A stretch of 64,000 bases of DNA from Buchnera aphidicola (Cinara cf. splendens/pseudotsugae 3390) (GTDB lineage Bacteria > Pseudomonadota > Gammaproteobacteria > Enterobacterales > Enterobacteriaceae), in NCBI RefSeq assembly GCF_900698845.1, contig NZ_LR217692.1:62001-126000 (forward strand), written 5' to 3'. Numbering within the stretch: the first letter of the stretch is position 1; every line of letters starts with the position of its first letter. Under the pieces are notes generated by a model. That model was not told the DNA's origin and made no database searches. It saw only the letters and a program-made list of their open reading frames with translations. The translations under genes were made by a program, and so were the position numbers. Positions 19,322 through 28,662 of the stretch are shown piece by piece.

Positions 19322-20728
19322 ATGTCTAATCATGATATTGGTGTTATTGGAATGGGGGTTATGGGAAAAAATTTAGCATATAATATTGCTAATACTGGAT
19401 ATACAGTGTCGGTATTTAATCGATCTAATAACATGATCATGCAATCTTTATTAGAAAAACCTATTAAAAAAGTATTTCCGTATTTGTCTATAAAAGAATT
19501 TGTAAATTCTATTCGTAAACCTCGGTGTATTTTGCTAATGATCCAATCCGGATCTCCTGTAGATGAAATAATACAAATTTTGTTATCTTATATACAGATT
19601 AATGATATAATAATTGATGGTGGAAATTCATTTTATGTTGACACTATTAGAAGATTTAATTTTTTAAAACAAAAATCTATTCAATTTTTAGGTGTTGGTA
19701 TATCAGGCGGTGAAGAAGGAGCTTTATACGGTCCTTCAATTATGCCTGGAGGAAATAGAGAAGCATATGATTTGGTGGCTCCAATTTTTGAAAATATTTC
19801 TGCTAAATATAATAAAGAAGCATGTGTACAATATATTGGTCCGGATGGATCTGGACATTATGTAAAAATGGTTCATAATGGTATTGAGTATAGTGACATG
19901 CAATTAATTGCAGAAACATATTCTTTGTTGAAAAATTTAATTGGCATGAATAATGTTGATATATCTAATATATTTAAGAAATGGAATAAGGGAGAATTAT
20001 GTAGTTATTTGATAGAAATAACAGGAAAAATTTTGTGTAAAAAAGATGTAGATGGAAATTTTATTTTAGATTCTATCTTAGATTCTGCGTCTAGTAAAGG
20101 TACAGGAACATGGACAGCTAAAAGTGCTTTAGAACTGTATGCTCCTTGTTCTGTAATTGCAGAATCTGTTTTTTCTAGATATTTGTCTATTATGAAAGTT
20201 AATAGGATGATTGCATCGACAATTTTGTTTGGACCTAAAATATCTTTAGATAAATCTTTTAATATAGAATTATTTATTAGTGATCTTGAAAAGGCTTTAT
20301 ATTTAGGAAAAATTATTTCATATGCACAAGGTTTTTTCTTAATTAAGACAGCTTCTCAGCATTATCATTGGAATTTACAATTTTACAATATTGCTAAAAT
20401 TTTTCGTGCTGGATGTATTATCAGAGCAGATTTATTGAATAATATTGTAACGTCATACAATGAAAATAATGATTTAATTGATTTATTATTTTCCCCTATC
20501 TTTCAGGAGATTAGCAATGCTTATAATGTATCTTTGCGCAATATCATTTCTATAGCAGTACAAAATGGAATATCCATACCAGTTTTTTCCAGTGCGTTAT
20601 CATACTACGATGGATATCGCACTGTAAATTCTTCTGCTAATTTAATACAGGCACAGAGAGATTATTTTGGATCTCATACATATCAAAGAATTGATCAATC
20701 TGGAACATTCCATACTGATTGGTCCTAG
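19322..20728 (+). CDS. gnd: 6-phosphogluconate dehydrogenase, decarboxylating
   Basis: Oxidative pentose phosphate enzyme making ribulose-5-phosphate, CO2 and NADPH. The ATG at 19322, preceded by GAGGA at five bases, gives 468 residues, the E. coli length; a TTG twelve bases upstream is not needed. The NADP-binding GVIGMGVMGKNLA, the catalytic GISGGEEGALYGPSIMPGG, and the lysine in HYVKMVHNGIEY are intact, as is the C-terminal RDYFGSHTYQRID. In E. coli, too, gnd lies next to the his operon region. In other Buchnera dcd follows gnd; it is absent here. Confidence 0.97.
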   Translation: MSNHDIGVIGMGVMGKNLAYNIANTGYTVSVFNRSNNMIMQSLLEKPIKKVFPYLSIKEFVNSIRKPRCILLMIQSGSPVDEIIQILLSYIQINDIIIDGGNSFYVDTIRRFNFLKQKSIQFLGVGISGGEEGALYGPSIMPGGNREAYDLVAPIFENISAKYNKEACVQYIGPDGSGHYVKMVHNGIEYSDMQLIAETYSLLKNLIGMNNVDISNIFKKWNKGELCSYLIEITGKILCKKDVDGNFILDSILDSASSKGTGTWTAKSALELYAPCSVIAESVFSRYLSIMKVNRMIASTILFGPKISLDKSFNIELFISDLEKALYLGKIISYAQGFFLIKTASQHYHWNLQFYNIAKIFRAGCIIRADLLNNIVTSYNENNDLIDLLFSPIFQEISNAYNVSLRNIISIAVQNGISIPVFSSALSYYDGYRTVNSSANLIQAQRDYFGSHTYQRIDQSGTFHTDWS

Positions 20729-21008
20729 ATTATTAGTACAACTATTACATTATTTATCATGCTATTTTTTAGAAATATAAATATTAATTTTTGTATTTTT
20801 TTATTGTATATCGGTACTCAATTAGAGTTTTTTGTAAAGAAATTTTATGATTTTTTATTTTTAAAACAAAATATATATAATATGTACACAAGTATATGTT
20901 TGTGTCTATCGTTATAGGCATAAATTTTTTTAGAAATTATAAGGTTTTTCATTATTTTATAGTTTTTGTGTGATATTGATTAATTTTATTTTATCATTAT
21001 GGTTATTT
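20729..21008. other. gnd-metG interval where dcd is expected
   Basis: Some 280 AT-rich bases. The dCTP deaminase gene dcd lies here in the classical Buchnera order as I recall it; no coding remnant is recognisable. Confidence 0.4.
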
Positions 21009-22652
21009 ATGAAATCTTCTATCAATAAAATGTTAGTAACATGTGCTTTTCCATACGCTAATGGGGACATACATTTAGGACATTTATTAGAACAAATTCA
21101 AGCAGACATTTGGGTTCGATATTTTCGTATGAAAAATCGTTCAGTTATTTTTATTTGTTCAGACGATACACATGGTACAGCAATTATGTTGCAAGCGAAA
21201 AAATTGCAGATTAGTCCTGATCAATTAATTCATGATGTACAAAAAAAACATGAAAAAGATTTTTTGCAATTTTCTATAGTTCATGATAATTACTCATCTA
21301 CACATAGTGTAACTAATAAAAATTTTTGTATAAAAATATATAACCATTTATTAAAAAAAAATTTTATTAAAGAAAAGAAAATTATTCAATTATATGATAC
21401 ACATTTTAAGATGTTTTTATCAGATCGATTTATTAAAGGTACATGTCCACAGTGTAAATCTAAAAATCAATATGGTGACAATTGTGATGTTTGCGGGTCT
21501 ATTTATGATGCAACTGAATTATTAAATGCTACTTCCGAGTTATCGCATGCACCTTTGAAAAAAAAATCTTCTAATCATTTATTTTTTAAATTATCTTCTT
21601 TTTCAAATTTTTTAAAAAAATGGGTTAATTCTGATGTTTTGCAAGTCTCTGTTTTTAACAAAATTAATGAATGGTTATCTGGTAATTTAAATTCTTGGAA
21701 TATATCTAGAGATAAACCATATTTTGGATTTTTGATTCCTAACTATACTGACAAGTTTTTTTATGTATGGATGGATGCTCCTATTGGATATATTAGTTGT
21801 TTTAAAGAATTATGTGACATGAATCAAGATATAAACTTTGATGATTATTGGTCAATAAATTCTAAACATGAACTGTATCATTTTATTGGTAAAGATATTA
21901 TTTATTTTCATGCTCTATTTTGGCCGGCCATATTGGAGGGATATGGTTATAGAAAACCCACAAAAATATTTGCACATGGTTATTTGACATTTAAAGGATT
22001 AAAATTATCTAAGTCAAAAGGATCCATGATAACTGCTAGTAAATGGTTATCCTGTTTTGATTCTGATTCTTTGCGATATTATTTTTCTTCAAAATTATCT
22101 GATACAATTCAAGATATAGAAATGAATTTATATGATTATGCACGTAAAATTAATTCTGATATTGTAAATAGTATAATTAATTTAGCTTCGCGTAATGCTT
22201 CTTTTTTAGAAAAATATTTTTATAATGTTTTATCTAATGATATTATTATTACATCGACAGTATATAAAAAATTTATTAATTCTTCATTAGATATTGAGAA
22301 ATTATTTGAAAATAGAAAATTTTCTTTAGTAGTGCAAAAGATTAGATACTTATCTGATTTAGCTAATAAATATATTACTGATAAAAAACCATGGATATTA
22401 ATAAAAAATGTATTTAATAAACAGAAAGTTCATAAAATCTGTTCTTTAGGAATTAATTTATTCAGAATATTGATCATTTTTTTAAAACCTATTATGCCTA
22501 TTTTAGCTTCTAATGTAGAATGTTTTTTGAATACATCTTTAGTATGGAAAAATATTCGCGAACCTCTCATGAATCATAAAATTAATAAATTTTCTTGTTT
22601 ATATAAACGCATTAAAATGAGTAGTATTGATGATTTTTTATCACAAATATAG
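21009..22652 (+). CDS. metG: methionyl-tRNA synthetase, short form
   Basis: Class I synthetase charging initiator and elongator tRNA-Met. HIGH-type HLGH is at residue ~24, the zinc knuckle CPQCKSKNQYGDNCDVC at ~145, and KMSKS-type KLSKSKG at ~335. The start at 21009 aligns INKMLVTCAFPYANG with E. coli. The 547 residues lack the C-terminal ~125-residue tRNA-binding/dimerisation domain of E. coli MetG (677); the truncation falls exactly at the domain border, so the catalytic and anticodon modules are complete. It converges on tilS with only 7 bases between stops. Confidence 0.96.
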   Translation: MKSSINKMLVTCAFPYANGDIHLGHLLEQIQADIWVRYFRMKNRSVIFICSDDTHGTAIMLQAKKLQISPDQLIHDVQKKHEKDFLQFSIVHDNYSSTHSVTNKNFCIKIYNHLLKKNFIKEKKIIQLYDTHFKMFLSDRFIKGTCPQCKSKNQYGDNCDVCGSIYDATELLNATSELSHAPLKKKSSNHLFFKLSSFSNFLKKWVNSDVLQVSVFNKINEWLSGNLNSWNISRDKPYFGFLIPNYTDKFFYVWMDAPIGYISCFKELCDMNQDINFDDYWSINSKHELYHFIGKDIIYFHALFWPAILEGYGYRKPTKIFAHGYLTFKGLKLSKSKGSMITASKWLSCFDSDSLRYYFSSKLSDTIQDIEMNLYDYARKINSDIVNSIINLASRNASFLEKYFYNVLSNDIIITSTVYKKFINSSLDIEKLFENRKFSLVVQKIRYLSDLANKYITDKKPWILIKNVFNKQKVHKICSLGINLFRILIIFLKPIMPILASNVECFLNTSLVWKNIREPLMNHKINKFSCLYKRIKMSSIDDFLSQI

Positions 22653-22659
22653 TTAATAT

Positions 22660-23991
22660 TTATAAGATACGATTTATCCATACAATTTTTATATATTTTA
22701 AAGAATTAATAGATACACGTTGTATGGTAAATACTCCAATAGCGGCAATTAATTTATCATTATAAAACAATAAAGGTATTGTATTTCTTAACCAAGGAGG
22801 TATTTTATATTTTTGCCAAATTTTTTTTATGTTGATTTTTTTATTTTCTTCATTATTTTTGTAGTTTTTTTTAACATGAAAACGAATGTTAACTAATACA
22901 TTTTTTGGAGGATAAGGAATTTTATAAATATCTTTTTTTTGTTTTTGTTTTTTTTTTTTGTAAGGTATTAAGATTCCTAAATTTTGTGGTAATTTTAAAA
23001 TTTTATTTATTTTTTTCCAATATATTATTTTATTTTTGATGTTTTTATAAGGAAAAATGTAATAAATTGTGTTTTTAAATCTTCTTATTTCGGAGTTACA
23101 GAAAATTATTTTTTTATTATAATAGTTTTTATTATGAATAATTTCTTTATATGTTCTATGTAGTACATAGTATGTAGATTGGTTGGCACTATTTTGATTA
23201 AACCATTGTTTTAAAATGGAATATTGGGCCTCTTTTGTGAGATTTTTAAAATTTAATAATGATAATGATCCATCAGAAAAAATATTTTTTTTTAAAAAAT
23301 ATAAAATAAAAAAATTTAAAGATTTTTGATCTTTAGCAAGTATTTGCATGCTTTTAGTACAATTTTTTAAAAAACTTGGCCATTTTTTATATATTTTTGA
23401 TAGAATTTTTTTTCTTAAAAAATTTCTATCGTATTGTATAAGTTCATTAGATTGATCTTCGATCCATAGAAGATTTTTTTTTTTTGCCCAAGATATGATT
23501 TTTTTTTTTGGTGTATAAATTAAAGGTCTTACTATTTTTATTCCATGATACATAGAACTATATTTCATTCCTGAAAAACCGTTTATACCGCTTGTTCTTT
23601 TAAGAGATAAAAAAAGATTCTCACACTGATCATTGAGATTGTGTGCTGTTAATAAAATTTCTTTTAAAAATATATGTTTTTTGAAAATTTCAAGTCTTTT
23701 TATTCTTGAATAACCTTCAACTCCATACTTGTTATTTTTTGGTATATGGATGTTATCTACAATGATATGTATTTTTTTTTGTTTGCAAATATTTTCGCAA
23801 TGTTTTTGTGAGTATAAAGCATGTGAGTATAAATTGTGATTTATATGTATGGCGCGTATTTTTATGTATTTAAAGTTTTTTTTATATTTTAAGAGTTGAT
23901 GTAATAATACGATAGAATCAACTCCTCCGCTCAGAGCTAATAAAAAATATTTTTGTTGAGGATATTTTAAGAATAATTTTTTTATAAACAT
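22660..23991 (-). CDS. tilS: tRNA(Ile)-lysidine synthetase
   Basis: Modifies the CAU anticodon of a minor tRNA-Ile to lysidine so that it reads AUA, a very frequent codon in such an AT-rich genome. The PP-loop SGGVDS is at residues 21-26, followed by HINHNL and the KRTSGINGFSGM region; the C-terminal domain is lysine-rich and diverged. The ATG at 23991 gives 443 residues (E. coli 432). A run of 12 A (minus strand, 22948-22959) lies inside the coding sequence. A tRNA-Val gene ends about 20 bases upstream of the start, suggesting a shared transcript. Confidence 0.93.
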   Translation of the reverse strand: MFIKKLFLKYPQQKYFLLALSGGVDSIVLLHQLLKYKKNFKYIKIRAIHINHNLYSHALYSQKHCENICKQKKIHIIVDNIHIPKNNKYGVEGYSRIKRLEIFKKHIFLKEILLTAHNLNDQCENLFLSLKRTSGINGFSGMKYSSMYHGIKIVRPLIYTPKKKIISWAKKKNLLWIEDQSNELIQYDRNFLRKKILSKIYKKWPSFLKNCTKSMQILAKDQKSLNFFILYFLKKNIFSDGSLSLLNFKNLTKEAQYSILKQWFNQNSANQSTYYVLHRTYKEIIHNKNYYNKKIIFCNSEIRRFKNTIYYIFPYKNIKNKIIYWKKINKILKLPQNLGILIPYKKKKQKQKKDIYKIPYPPKNVLVNIRFHVKKNYKNNEENKKINIKKIWQKYKIPPWLRNTIPLLFYNDKLIAAIGVFTIQRVSINSLKYIKIVWINRIL

Positions 23992-24011
23992 ATTTAATAT
24001 CAATGTTGTTT

Positions 24012-24084
24012 TACGTTCGAGTGGATTTGAACCACTAACTTCTACTATGTCATAGTAGCACTCTAACCATTGAGTTACGAACGT
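24012..24084 (-). tRNA. tRNA-Val (anticodon GAC)
   Basis: Cloverleaf on the minus strand: acceptor ACGTTCG/CGAACGT, D-arm ACTC/GAGT, anticodon stem CTACT/AGTAG with loop ATGACAT (T33, anticodon GAC), T-arm AGTGG/CCACT with TTCAAAT loop, discriminator A. The sequence closely follows E. coli tRNA-Val(GAC). The 3' CCA is not encoded. It reads GUU/GUC. It lies directly upstream of tilS on the same strand, behind a good promoter. Confidence 0.93.
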
Positions 24085-24095
24085 ATATAATACGT

Positions 24096-24123
24096 ATTAT
24101 AGTATGTCAAATAAATGTGTAAA
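24096..24123 (-). promoter_or_regulatory. promoter of the tRNA-Val/tilS transcript
   Basis: On the minus strand TTTACA (24118-24123) and a perfect TATAAT (24096-24101) are 16 bases apart, and the -10 ends 11 bases before the mature tRNA. The -10 overlaps a 14-base palindrome, ATAATACGTATTAT, at 24087-24100. Confidence 0.55.
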
Positions 24124-24308
24124 TGCATATATATAAATTATATAATATTTAAAATATAATTAAAAATTATATTTTATAATATAGCATATGGTATCATAAA
24201 TTATAATAATAATATATATTTAAAAAATATATATAATTATATTAATTCGTAATTTTGAAATATTTCATAAATTATTTAGATAAAAATATTTAAAATATTT
24301 TTTAGAAT

Positions 24309-24944
24309 ATGAATAAAAATAAACGTTTGATTATTTTAAAAAAGTTTGAACAACATTATTCAAGCTCAAAAATTAAATTGAAGTATAAAACATGTTTTGA
24401 ATTGCTGATTTCTATTATTTTATCTGCTAAATCATCTGATACACAAGTTAATAAAGTCACTAAAAAATTATTTTCGTATATGCGTAAACCATCAGATGTA
24501 CTAGATTTAGGTTATGATAAATTAAAAGTGATCATTCGATCAGTGGGATTATTTAATAAAAAAGCTTTAGCAATTATTAAAACTTGTCGAATTTTAAAGA
24601 AGATATATAATGAAAATATACCTATGAATAAAGATAAATTATTATTACTACCCGGAGTAGGGAGAAAAACTGCAAATTTATTTTTAAATATTGTTTTAAA
24701 AAAAAATTTTATTGCTGTGGATACACATGTTTTTAGAGTATCTAACCGTACTAATTTTGCGAATGGATTATCTCCTTATCATGTAGAAAATAAATTGTAT
24801 AAGTGCGTACCTATTAAATTTCAATCTCGTCTTCATAGTTGGTTTGGATTACACGGACGATATTTTTGTCGATCTTTATCTCCAAAATGTTCAATGTGTA
24901 TTATTAAGATATGGTGTGAATATCCTTATAAAATTATTAAATAA
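24309..24944 (+). CDS. nth: endonuclease III (DNA glycosylase/AP lyase)
   Basis: Base-excision repair enzyme for oxidised pyrimidines. The 211 residues equal the E. coli length. The helix-hairpin-helix LPGVGRKTA carries the catalytic lysine, VDTHVFRV the catalytic aspartate, and CRSLSPKCSMCIIKIWC the [4Fe-4S] cysteines. The residue matching E. coli Gln41, which fills the gap left by the flipped base, is lysine here (SAKSSD for SAQATD). In relatives nth ends the rnf/rsx operon; here no rnf gene precedes it. Confidence 0.96.
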   Translation: MNKNKRLIILKKFEQHYSSSKIKLKYKTCFELLISIILSAKSSDTQVNKVTKKLFSYMRKPSDVLDLGYDKLKVIIRSVGLFNKKALAIIKTCRILKKIYNENIPMNKDKLLLLPGVGRKTANLFLNIVLKKNFIAVDTHVFRVSNRTNFANGLSPYHVENKLYKCVPIKFQSRLHSWFGLHGRYFCRSLSPKCSMCIIKIWCEYPYKIIK

Positions 24945-24964
24945 TAAAATAATATAGACAATGT

Positions 24965-24985
24965 ATAGTATTAAATACTATTATA
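24965..24985 (+). terminator. possible terminator after nth
   Basis: ATAGTAT (24965-24971) pairs with ATACTAT (24975-24981) around a three-base loop, 20 bases after the nth stop, followed by T-rich sequence. Short and AT-rich, hence low confidence. Confidence 0.35.
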
Positions 24986-25117
24986 TACTTTTATATCATA
25001 GTTTATGAGTATGATTATAATACGATATATGATTATTATGGCTTAATTTTTTTATTTTTGATATTTTTTATATAAATGATATTTATTATTAATATTCAAT
25101 GTTTACAGGTTATTAGG

Positions 25118-26404
25118 ATGATAAAAAAAAGTAATATTTTAGATTTTTTAAATGAAAAAGGTTTTTTTTCTCAAATTTTTAGCAAAAAAAATTTATATAA
25201 GCATATTCAACAAAAAAATATTCGTTTGTATTGTGGATTTGATCCTACTGCTAGTAGCCTACATATAGGTCACTTGTTGCCAATTTTATGTTTAAAATAT
25301 TTTCAAGAATTTGGTCACACTCCTGTTATTTTAATTGGAGGTGCTACAGGTATAGTAGGAGATCCAAGTTTTAGGGCGAGTAAACGACCAAAATATTCTC
25401 GAGATTTTTTACAATTTAATCAAATTTGTTTAGAAAAGCAGCTATTATTTTTTTTTAATAACAATAATTGTATTAATAATAAAGCTATTATATTGAATAA
25501 TTATTCTTGGTTTAAAGATACTTCAATGTTGTTCTTTTTGAGAAAAATTGGTATACATTTTTCTATTAATAATATGATTCATAAAGAATCAGTAAGGAAA
25601 AGATTAACAGAAGAACAAATTGGTATGTCTTTTACAGAATTTTCATATAGTCTATTGCAAGCATATGATTTTTCTTTTTTGTATAAAAAATATGGTGTTA
25701 CTGTGCAGGTCGGTGGATCAGATCAATGGGGAAATATTTTATCTGGTATACGGTTAATTAAAAAATTATATCAAAAAGAAGTATTTGGTATAACTAATCC
25801 ATTGTTAACTGCATTTAATGGAGAAAAAATTGGAAAAACAGGTAATCACACTATTTGGTTAGATTCTAGAAAAACTAGTCCATATAAGTTCTATCAATTT
25901 TGGATTAATGTTTCAGATGATGATGTAAATAATTTTATTAATCTATTCACTTCTATAAATATTAAAAAATTAAATACAATATTTAGTAATACTAATGATA
26001 TTAATAATTTAAGAAATAAAAAAATTTTTTTAGCAGAATTTCTAACTAAATTTGTACATGGAAAAAATGCTTTAAAAGCTGTTCAACGTATTATATATTT
26101 TTTGTTTGGCCAAGGATCTAAACAGAATATTACAGAAAATGATTGCGAACAACTTATTCAAGACGGTATTCCATCTGTTGTTTTTAACAATTATTTAGAT
26201 TTACCACATGTTTTAGTTAAAACTGATTTATCTACCTCTTTAAATCAAGCTCGTAATATGATACTTTCCGGTGCAATTCGTATAAATGGACAAGTACAAA
26301 ACAAAAAAGATTATTTTTTTATTAAATCAGATTTTTTATTTAATAAATATACATTGTTATGTAGAGGAAAAAAAAATTATGTTTTGATTTTTTGGAAAAT
26401 ATGA
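25118..26404 (+). CDS. tyrS: tyrosyl-tRNA synthetase
   Basis: Class I synthetase. HIGH-type HIGH is in ASSLHIGHLLP, KMSKS-type KIGKTG at ~230, tyrosine-pocket YCGFDPTA and SDQWGN are intact, and the C-terminal S4-like tRNA-binding domain (QARNMILSGAIRINGQ) is present. The ATG at 25118 aligns with E. coli and gives 428 residues (E. coli 424). An upstream ATG at 25076 adds 14 residues without counterparts. It converges on sufA with 29 bases between stops. Confidence 0.95.
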   Translation: MIKKSNILDFLNEKGFFSQIFSKKNLYKHIQQKNIRLYCGFDPTASSLHIGHLLPILCLKYFQEFGHTPVILIGGATGIVGDPSFRASKRPKYSRDFLQFNQICLEKQLLFFFNNNNCINNKAIILNNYSWFKDTSMLFFLRKIGIHFSINNMIHKESVRKRLTEEQIGMSFTEFSYSLLQAYDFSFLYKKYGVTVQVGGSDQWGNILSGIRLIKKLYQKEVFGITNPLLTAFNGEKIGKTGNHTIWLDSRKTSPYKFYQFWINVSDDDVNNFINLFTSINIKKLNTIFSNTNDINNLRNKKIFLAEFLTKFVHGKNALKAVQRIIYFLFGQGSKQNITENDCEQLIQDGIPSVVFNNYLDLPHVLVKTDLSTSLNQARNMILSGAIRINGQVQNKKDYFFIKSDFLFNKYTLLCRGKKNYVLIFWKI

Positions 26405-26433
26405 TTTTTATATTAAAAAAATTCTTATAAAAA

Positions 26434-26811
26434 TTAAGTTTCAATATTTTGGATATTGAAGCTTTCTCCACAACCACACGTAGTAGTATGTTTGCTATTT
26501 TTAAAAGTAAAAGAGGAATTTAATTCTTTTTTAGAAAAATCTATTATAGTAGTATATAATTGTGATATTATTTTTTTTGGAATGAAAAATTTAATAGATT
26601 TTATTATATAAATGTAATCTGAATTATTTTTTTTTTTTTCTAATTTTAAGATATATTTAAATCCAGCACATCCTGATTTTTTTAATTCTATTTTAATACC
26701 GTAACTATTTTTATTTTTGTTTAATAAAAACAATATTTGTTTTTTTGCTCGTTTAGTTAACTGAATAGGTACAATTGTTTTTGTGTTTTTTTGTATTGTG
26801 GTGTTCATCAT
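26434..26811 (-). CDS. sufA: A-type iron-sulfur carrier, SufA-like
   Basis: HesB/IscA-family carrier that passes Fe-S clusters to apo-enzymes. The three cluster cysteines are in KKSGCAGFKYIL and TCGCGESF. The GCAGF-Y form resembles SufA more than IscA (GCSGMAY) or ErpA (GGGCSGFQY). The 125 residues fit the family (E. coli SufA 122). No other suf gene is adjacent; clients in this window include Nth and the Nuo subunits. A 13-A run on the coding strand (26627-26639) encodes lysines in frame. IscA-like identity cannot be fully excluded. Confidence 0.82.
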   Translation of the reverse strand: MMNTTIQKNTKTIVPIQLTKRAKKQILFLLNKNKNSYGIKIELKKSGCAGFKYILKLEKKKNNSDYIYIIKSIKFFIPKKIISQLYTTIIDFSKKELNSSFTFKNSKHTTTCGCGESFNIQNIET

Positions 26812-27450
26812 TATATTTTTTCCTGAAAGAATGTATCTTAAAAATTAATGTGATTTTTATTTAATTTTTAAAATAAATTATAATTATATTATTTTTATGT
26901 AAATATGTAAACAGTAATTTTAATGTATATGTTTATAAACATTAAATAAAAAGTGTTTTAAATTATTTTAGATACAAAAATTATTTTTAAATATATAGTT
27001 AAATGATTTTTTTTTATTTAAATAAACAGTGTAGATCTTTTAAAAAAATTTTTGAATTTTTTATTTATTTGGTAAATAGATAATTATATTTTATAATAAA
27101 TCATTGTTTAAAAGATTATAATATTTATTGAATCATATATTCTTTTTTATGGTGAGATAAGTATTTATATTTTGATAGTATATAAATACTAGTAATATTA
27201 AAAATTTATAATTTAAGATTATTTAGTTTTATTAATTTTTAATTACATGATTTGAATATGGTATTATATAGTTATTTGAAATACAATATTTTTATTAACA
27301 ATTTTTATATATGGCAACTCTTGTTAATATATGTTGTGTACAATATTTTATTTTAAATATATTAAATGTATTAAATATATTTTATAAACATTACAATGAA
27401 TTTTTTATTAATATAAATTTGAATTTTTGTTAAATTATATCGAGAATAAG
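26812..27450. other. 639-base gene-free region between sufA and aroH
   Basis: Divergent interval that must contain the promoters of sufA (minus) and aroH (plus). It is almost pure A and T with short repeats such as ATTAAATGTATTAAATATATT near 27360. A single ACTAGT near 27188 recalls half a TrpR operator but has no partner. No gene or RNA recognised. Confidence 0.45.
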
Positions 27451-28506
27451 ATGAAAAAAAAAAATGAATTGTTAGTTAATGCAAAAAGTAATGGATTTTT
27501 AATCACTCCATTAGCTTTGTTTAATCGTTATTCTATGACACCAGATGTACATGATTTAATTCGTTCTACACGTAATAATATAAAAAAAATTCTATCGGGT
27601 CATGATAAACGTTTATTAGTAATTATAGGTCCGTGTTCTATTCATGATCCTACTTCTGCTATTGAATATGCAAAAAAAATACAAATATTACGTCAAAAAT
27701 ATTCTAAATTTTTAGAAATTGTAATGAGAACATATTTTGAAAAACCACGAACTGTTTTAGGTTGGACCGGTTTAATTTCTGATCCTAATTTAGATGGTAG
27801 TTCAAATGTAAATGAAGGTTTAGCTATAGCTAGGAAATTGTTGTTAGAAATTAATAAATTAGGCGTACCAACTGCCACAGAGTTTTTAGATTCTACGGTT
27901 AGTCAGTTTATTTTCGATTTGATTAGTTGGGGTGCTATTGGGGCGCGAACTACAGAAAGCCAAGTTCACAGAGAGTTAGCTTCTTACTTGCCATGTCCTG
28001 TAGGTTTTAAAAATGGAACAGATGGAAATATTTTAATTGCAGTAGATGCAATTCGTTCGGCTACTGCTAGTCACTTATTTTTATCTCCGAATCAACAAGG
28101 AAAAACTGTAATTTATCATACTACTGGAAATTCTTGTGCTCACATTATTATGCGTGGAGGTAAAGTACCTAATTATCATAAAGTAGATATTGAACATGCT
28201 ATTAAAAAATTAAAAATGTTTAATTTGCCAGAACATTTAATTATAGATTTTAGCCATGCTAATTCTTTGAAAAAATATAAACAACAATTAGTAGTTTCAG
28301 ATTCTGTTTCACGACAAATTTATAATGGATCTACTGCTATATCAGGTGTTATGATTGAAAGTTTTTTAAAAGAAGGTTCTCAAAATTTAAGTGATATAAA
28401 AAATTTAAACTTTGGTCAATCCGTCACAGATTCTTGTTTAGGTTGGGATGATAGTTTGTTACTAGTACAACAATTATTTAAATCAGTTGCAATTCGTTTT
28501 AAATAA
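27451..28506 (+). CDS. aroH: 3-deoxy-7-phosphoheptulonate (DAHP) synthase
   Basis: First shikimate-pathway enzyme, joining PEP and erythrose-4-phosphate. Class I alpha DAHP synthase: IGPCSIHDP, RTYFEKPRT, GARTTESQVHRELAS and the metal-site regions DFSHANS and GVMIESFLKEG are visible. The ATG at 27451, with GAG six bases upstream, gives 351 residues (E. coli AroH 348). Paralogues AroF/G/H differ mainly in feedback; aroH is assigned from the Buchnera context next to thrS and from closest overall likeness. A hairpin terminator follows. Confidence 0.9.
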   Translation: MKKKNELLVNAKSNGFLITPLALFNRYSMTPDVHDLIRSTRNNIKKILSGHDKRLLVIIGPCSIHDPTSAIEYAKKIQILRQKYSKFLEIVMRTYFEKPRTVLGWTGLISDPNLDGSSNVNEGLAIARKLLLEINKLGVPTATEFLDSTVSQFIFDLISWGAIGARTTESQVHRELASYLPCPVGFKNGTDGNILIAVDAIRSATASHLFLSPNQQGKTVIYHTTGNSCAHIIMRGGKVPNYHKVDIEHAIKKLKMFNLPEHLIIDFSHANSLKKYKQQLVVSDSVSRQIYNGSTAISGVMIESFLKEGSQNLSDIKNLNFGQSVTDSCLGWDDSLLLVQQLFKSVAIRFK

Positions 28507-28514
28507 TTTTTCAT

Positions 28515-28545
28515 ATATGCTATAGCATATTATAGATATTTTTTT
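28515..28545 (+). terminator. terminator after aroH
   Basis: ATATGCTATAGCATAT (28515-28530) is a perfect palindrome that folds as a six-pair stem with a TATA loop, 9 bases after the aroH stop, followed shortly by a run of seven T. Confidence 0.6.
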
Positions 28546-28662
28546 AATTGGTTTTTTTAATTCACATAAAGTATAGATATTGTTTAGAATATTTTAGATT
28601 ACATAATATTTATTTTAAATAGATACATATTTGATACAACATGAATTTTATAAGGATTGAAT

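Noticed and set aside
27180-27195. TrpR-like half site ACTAGT upstream of aroH
   Set aside because: No second half at the required spacing, and the hexamer also occurs elsewhere in the window.
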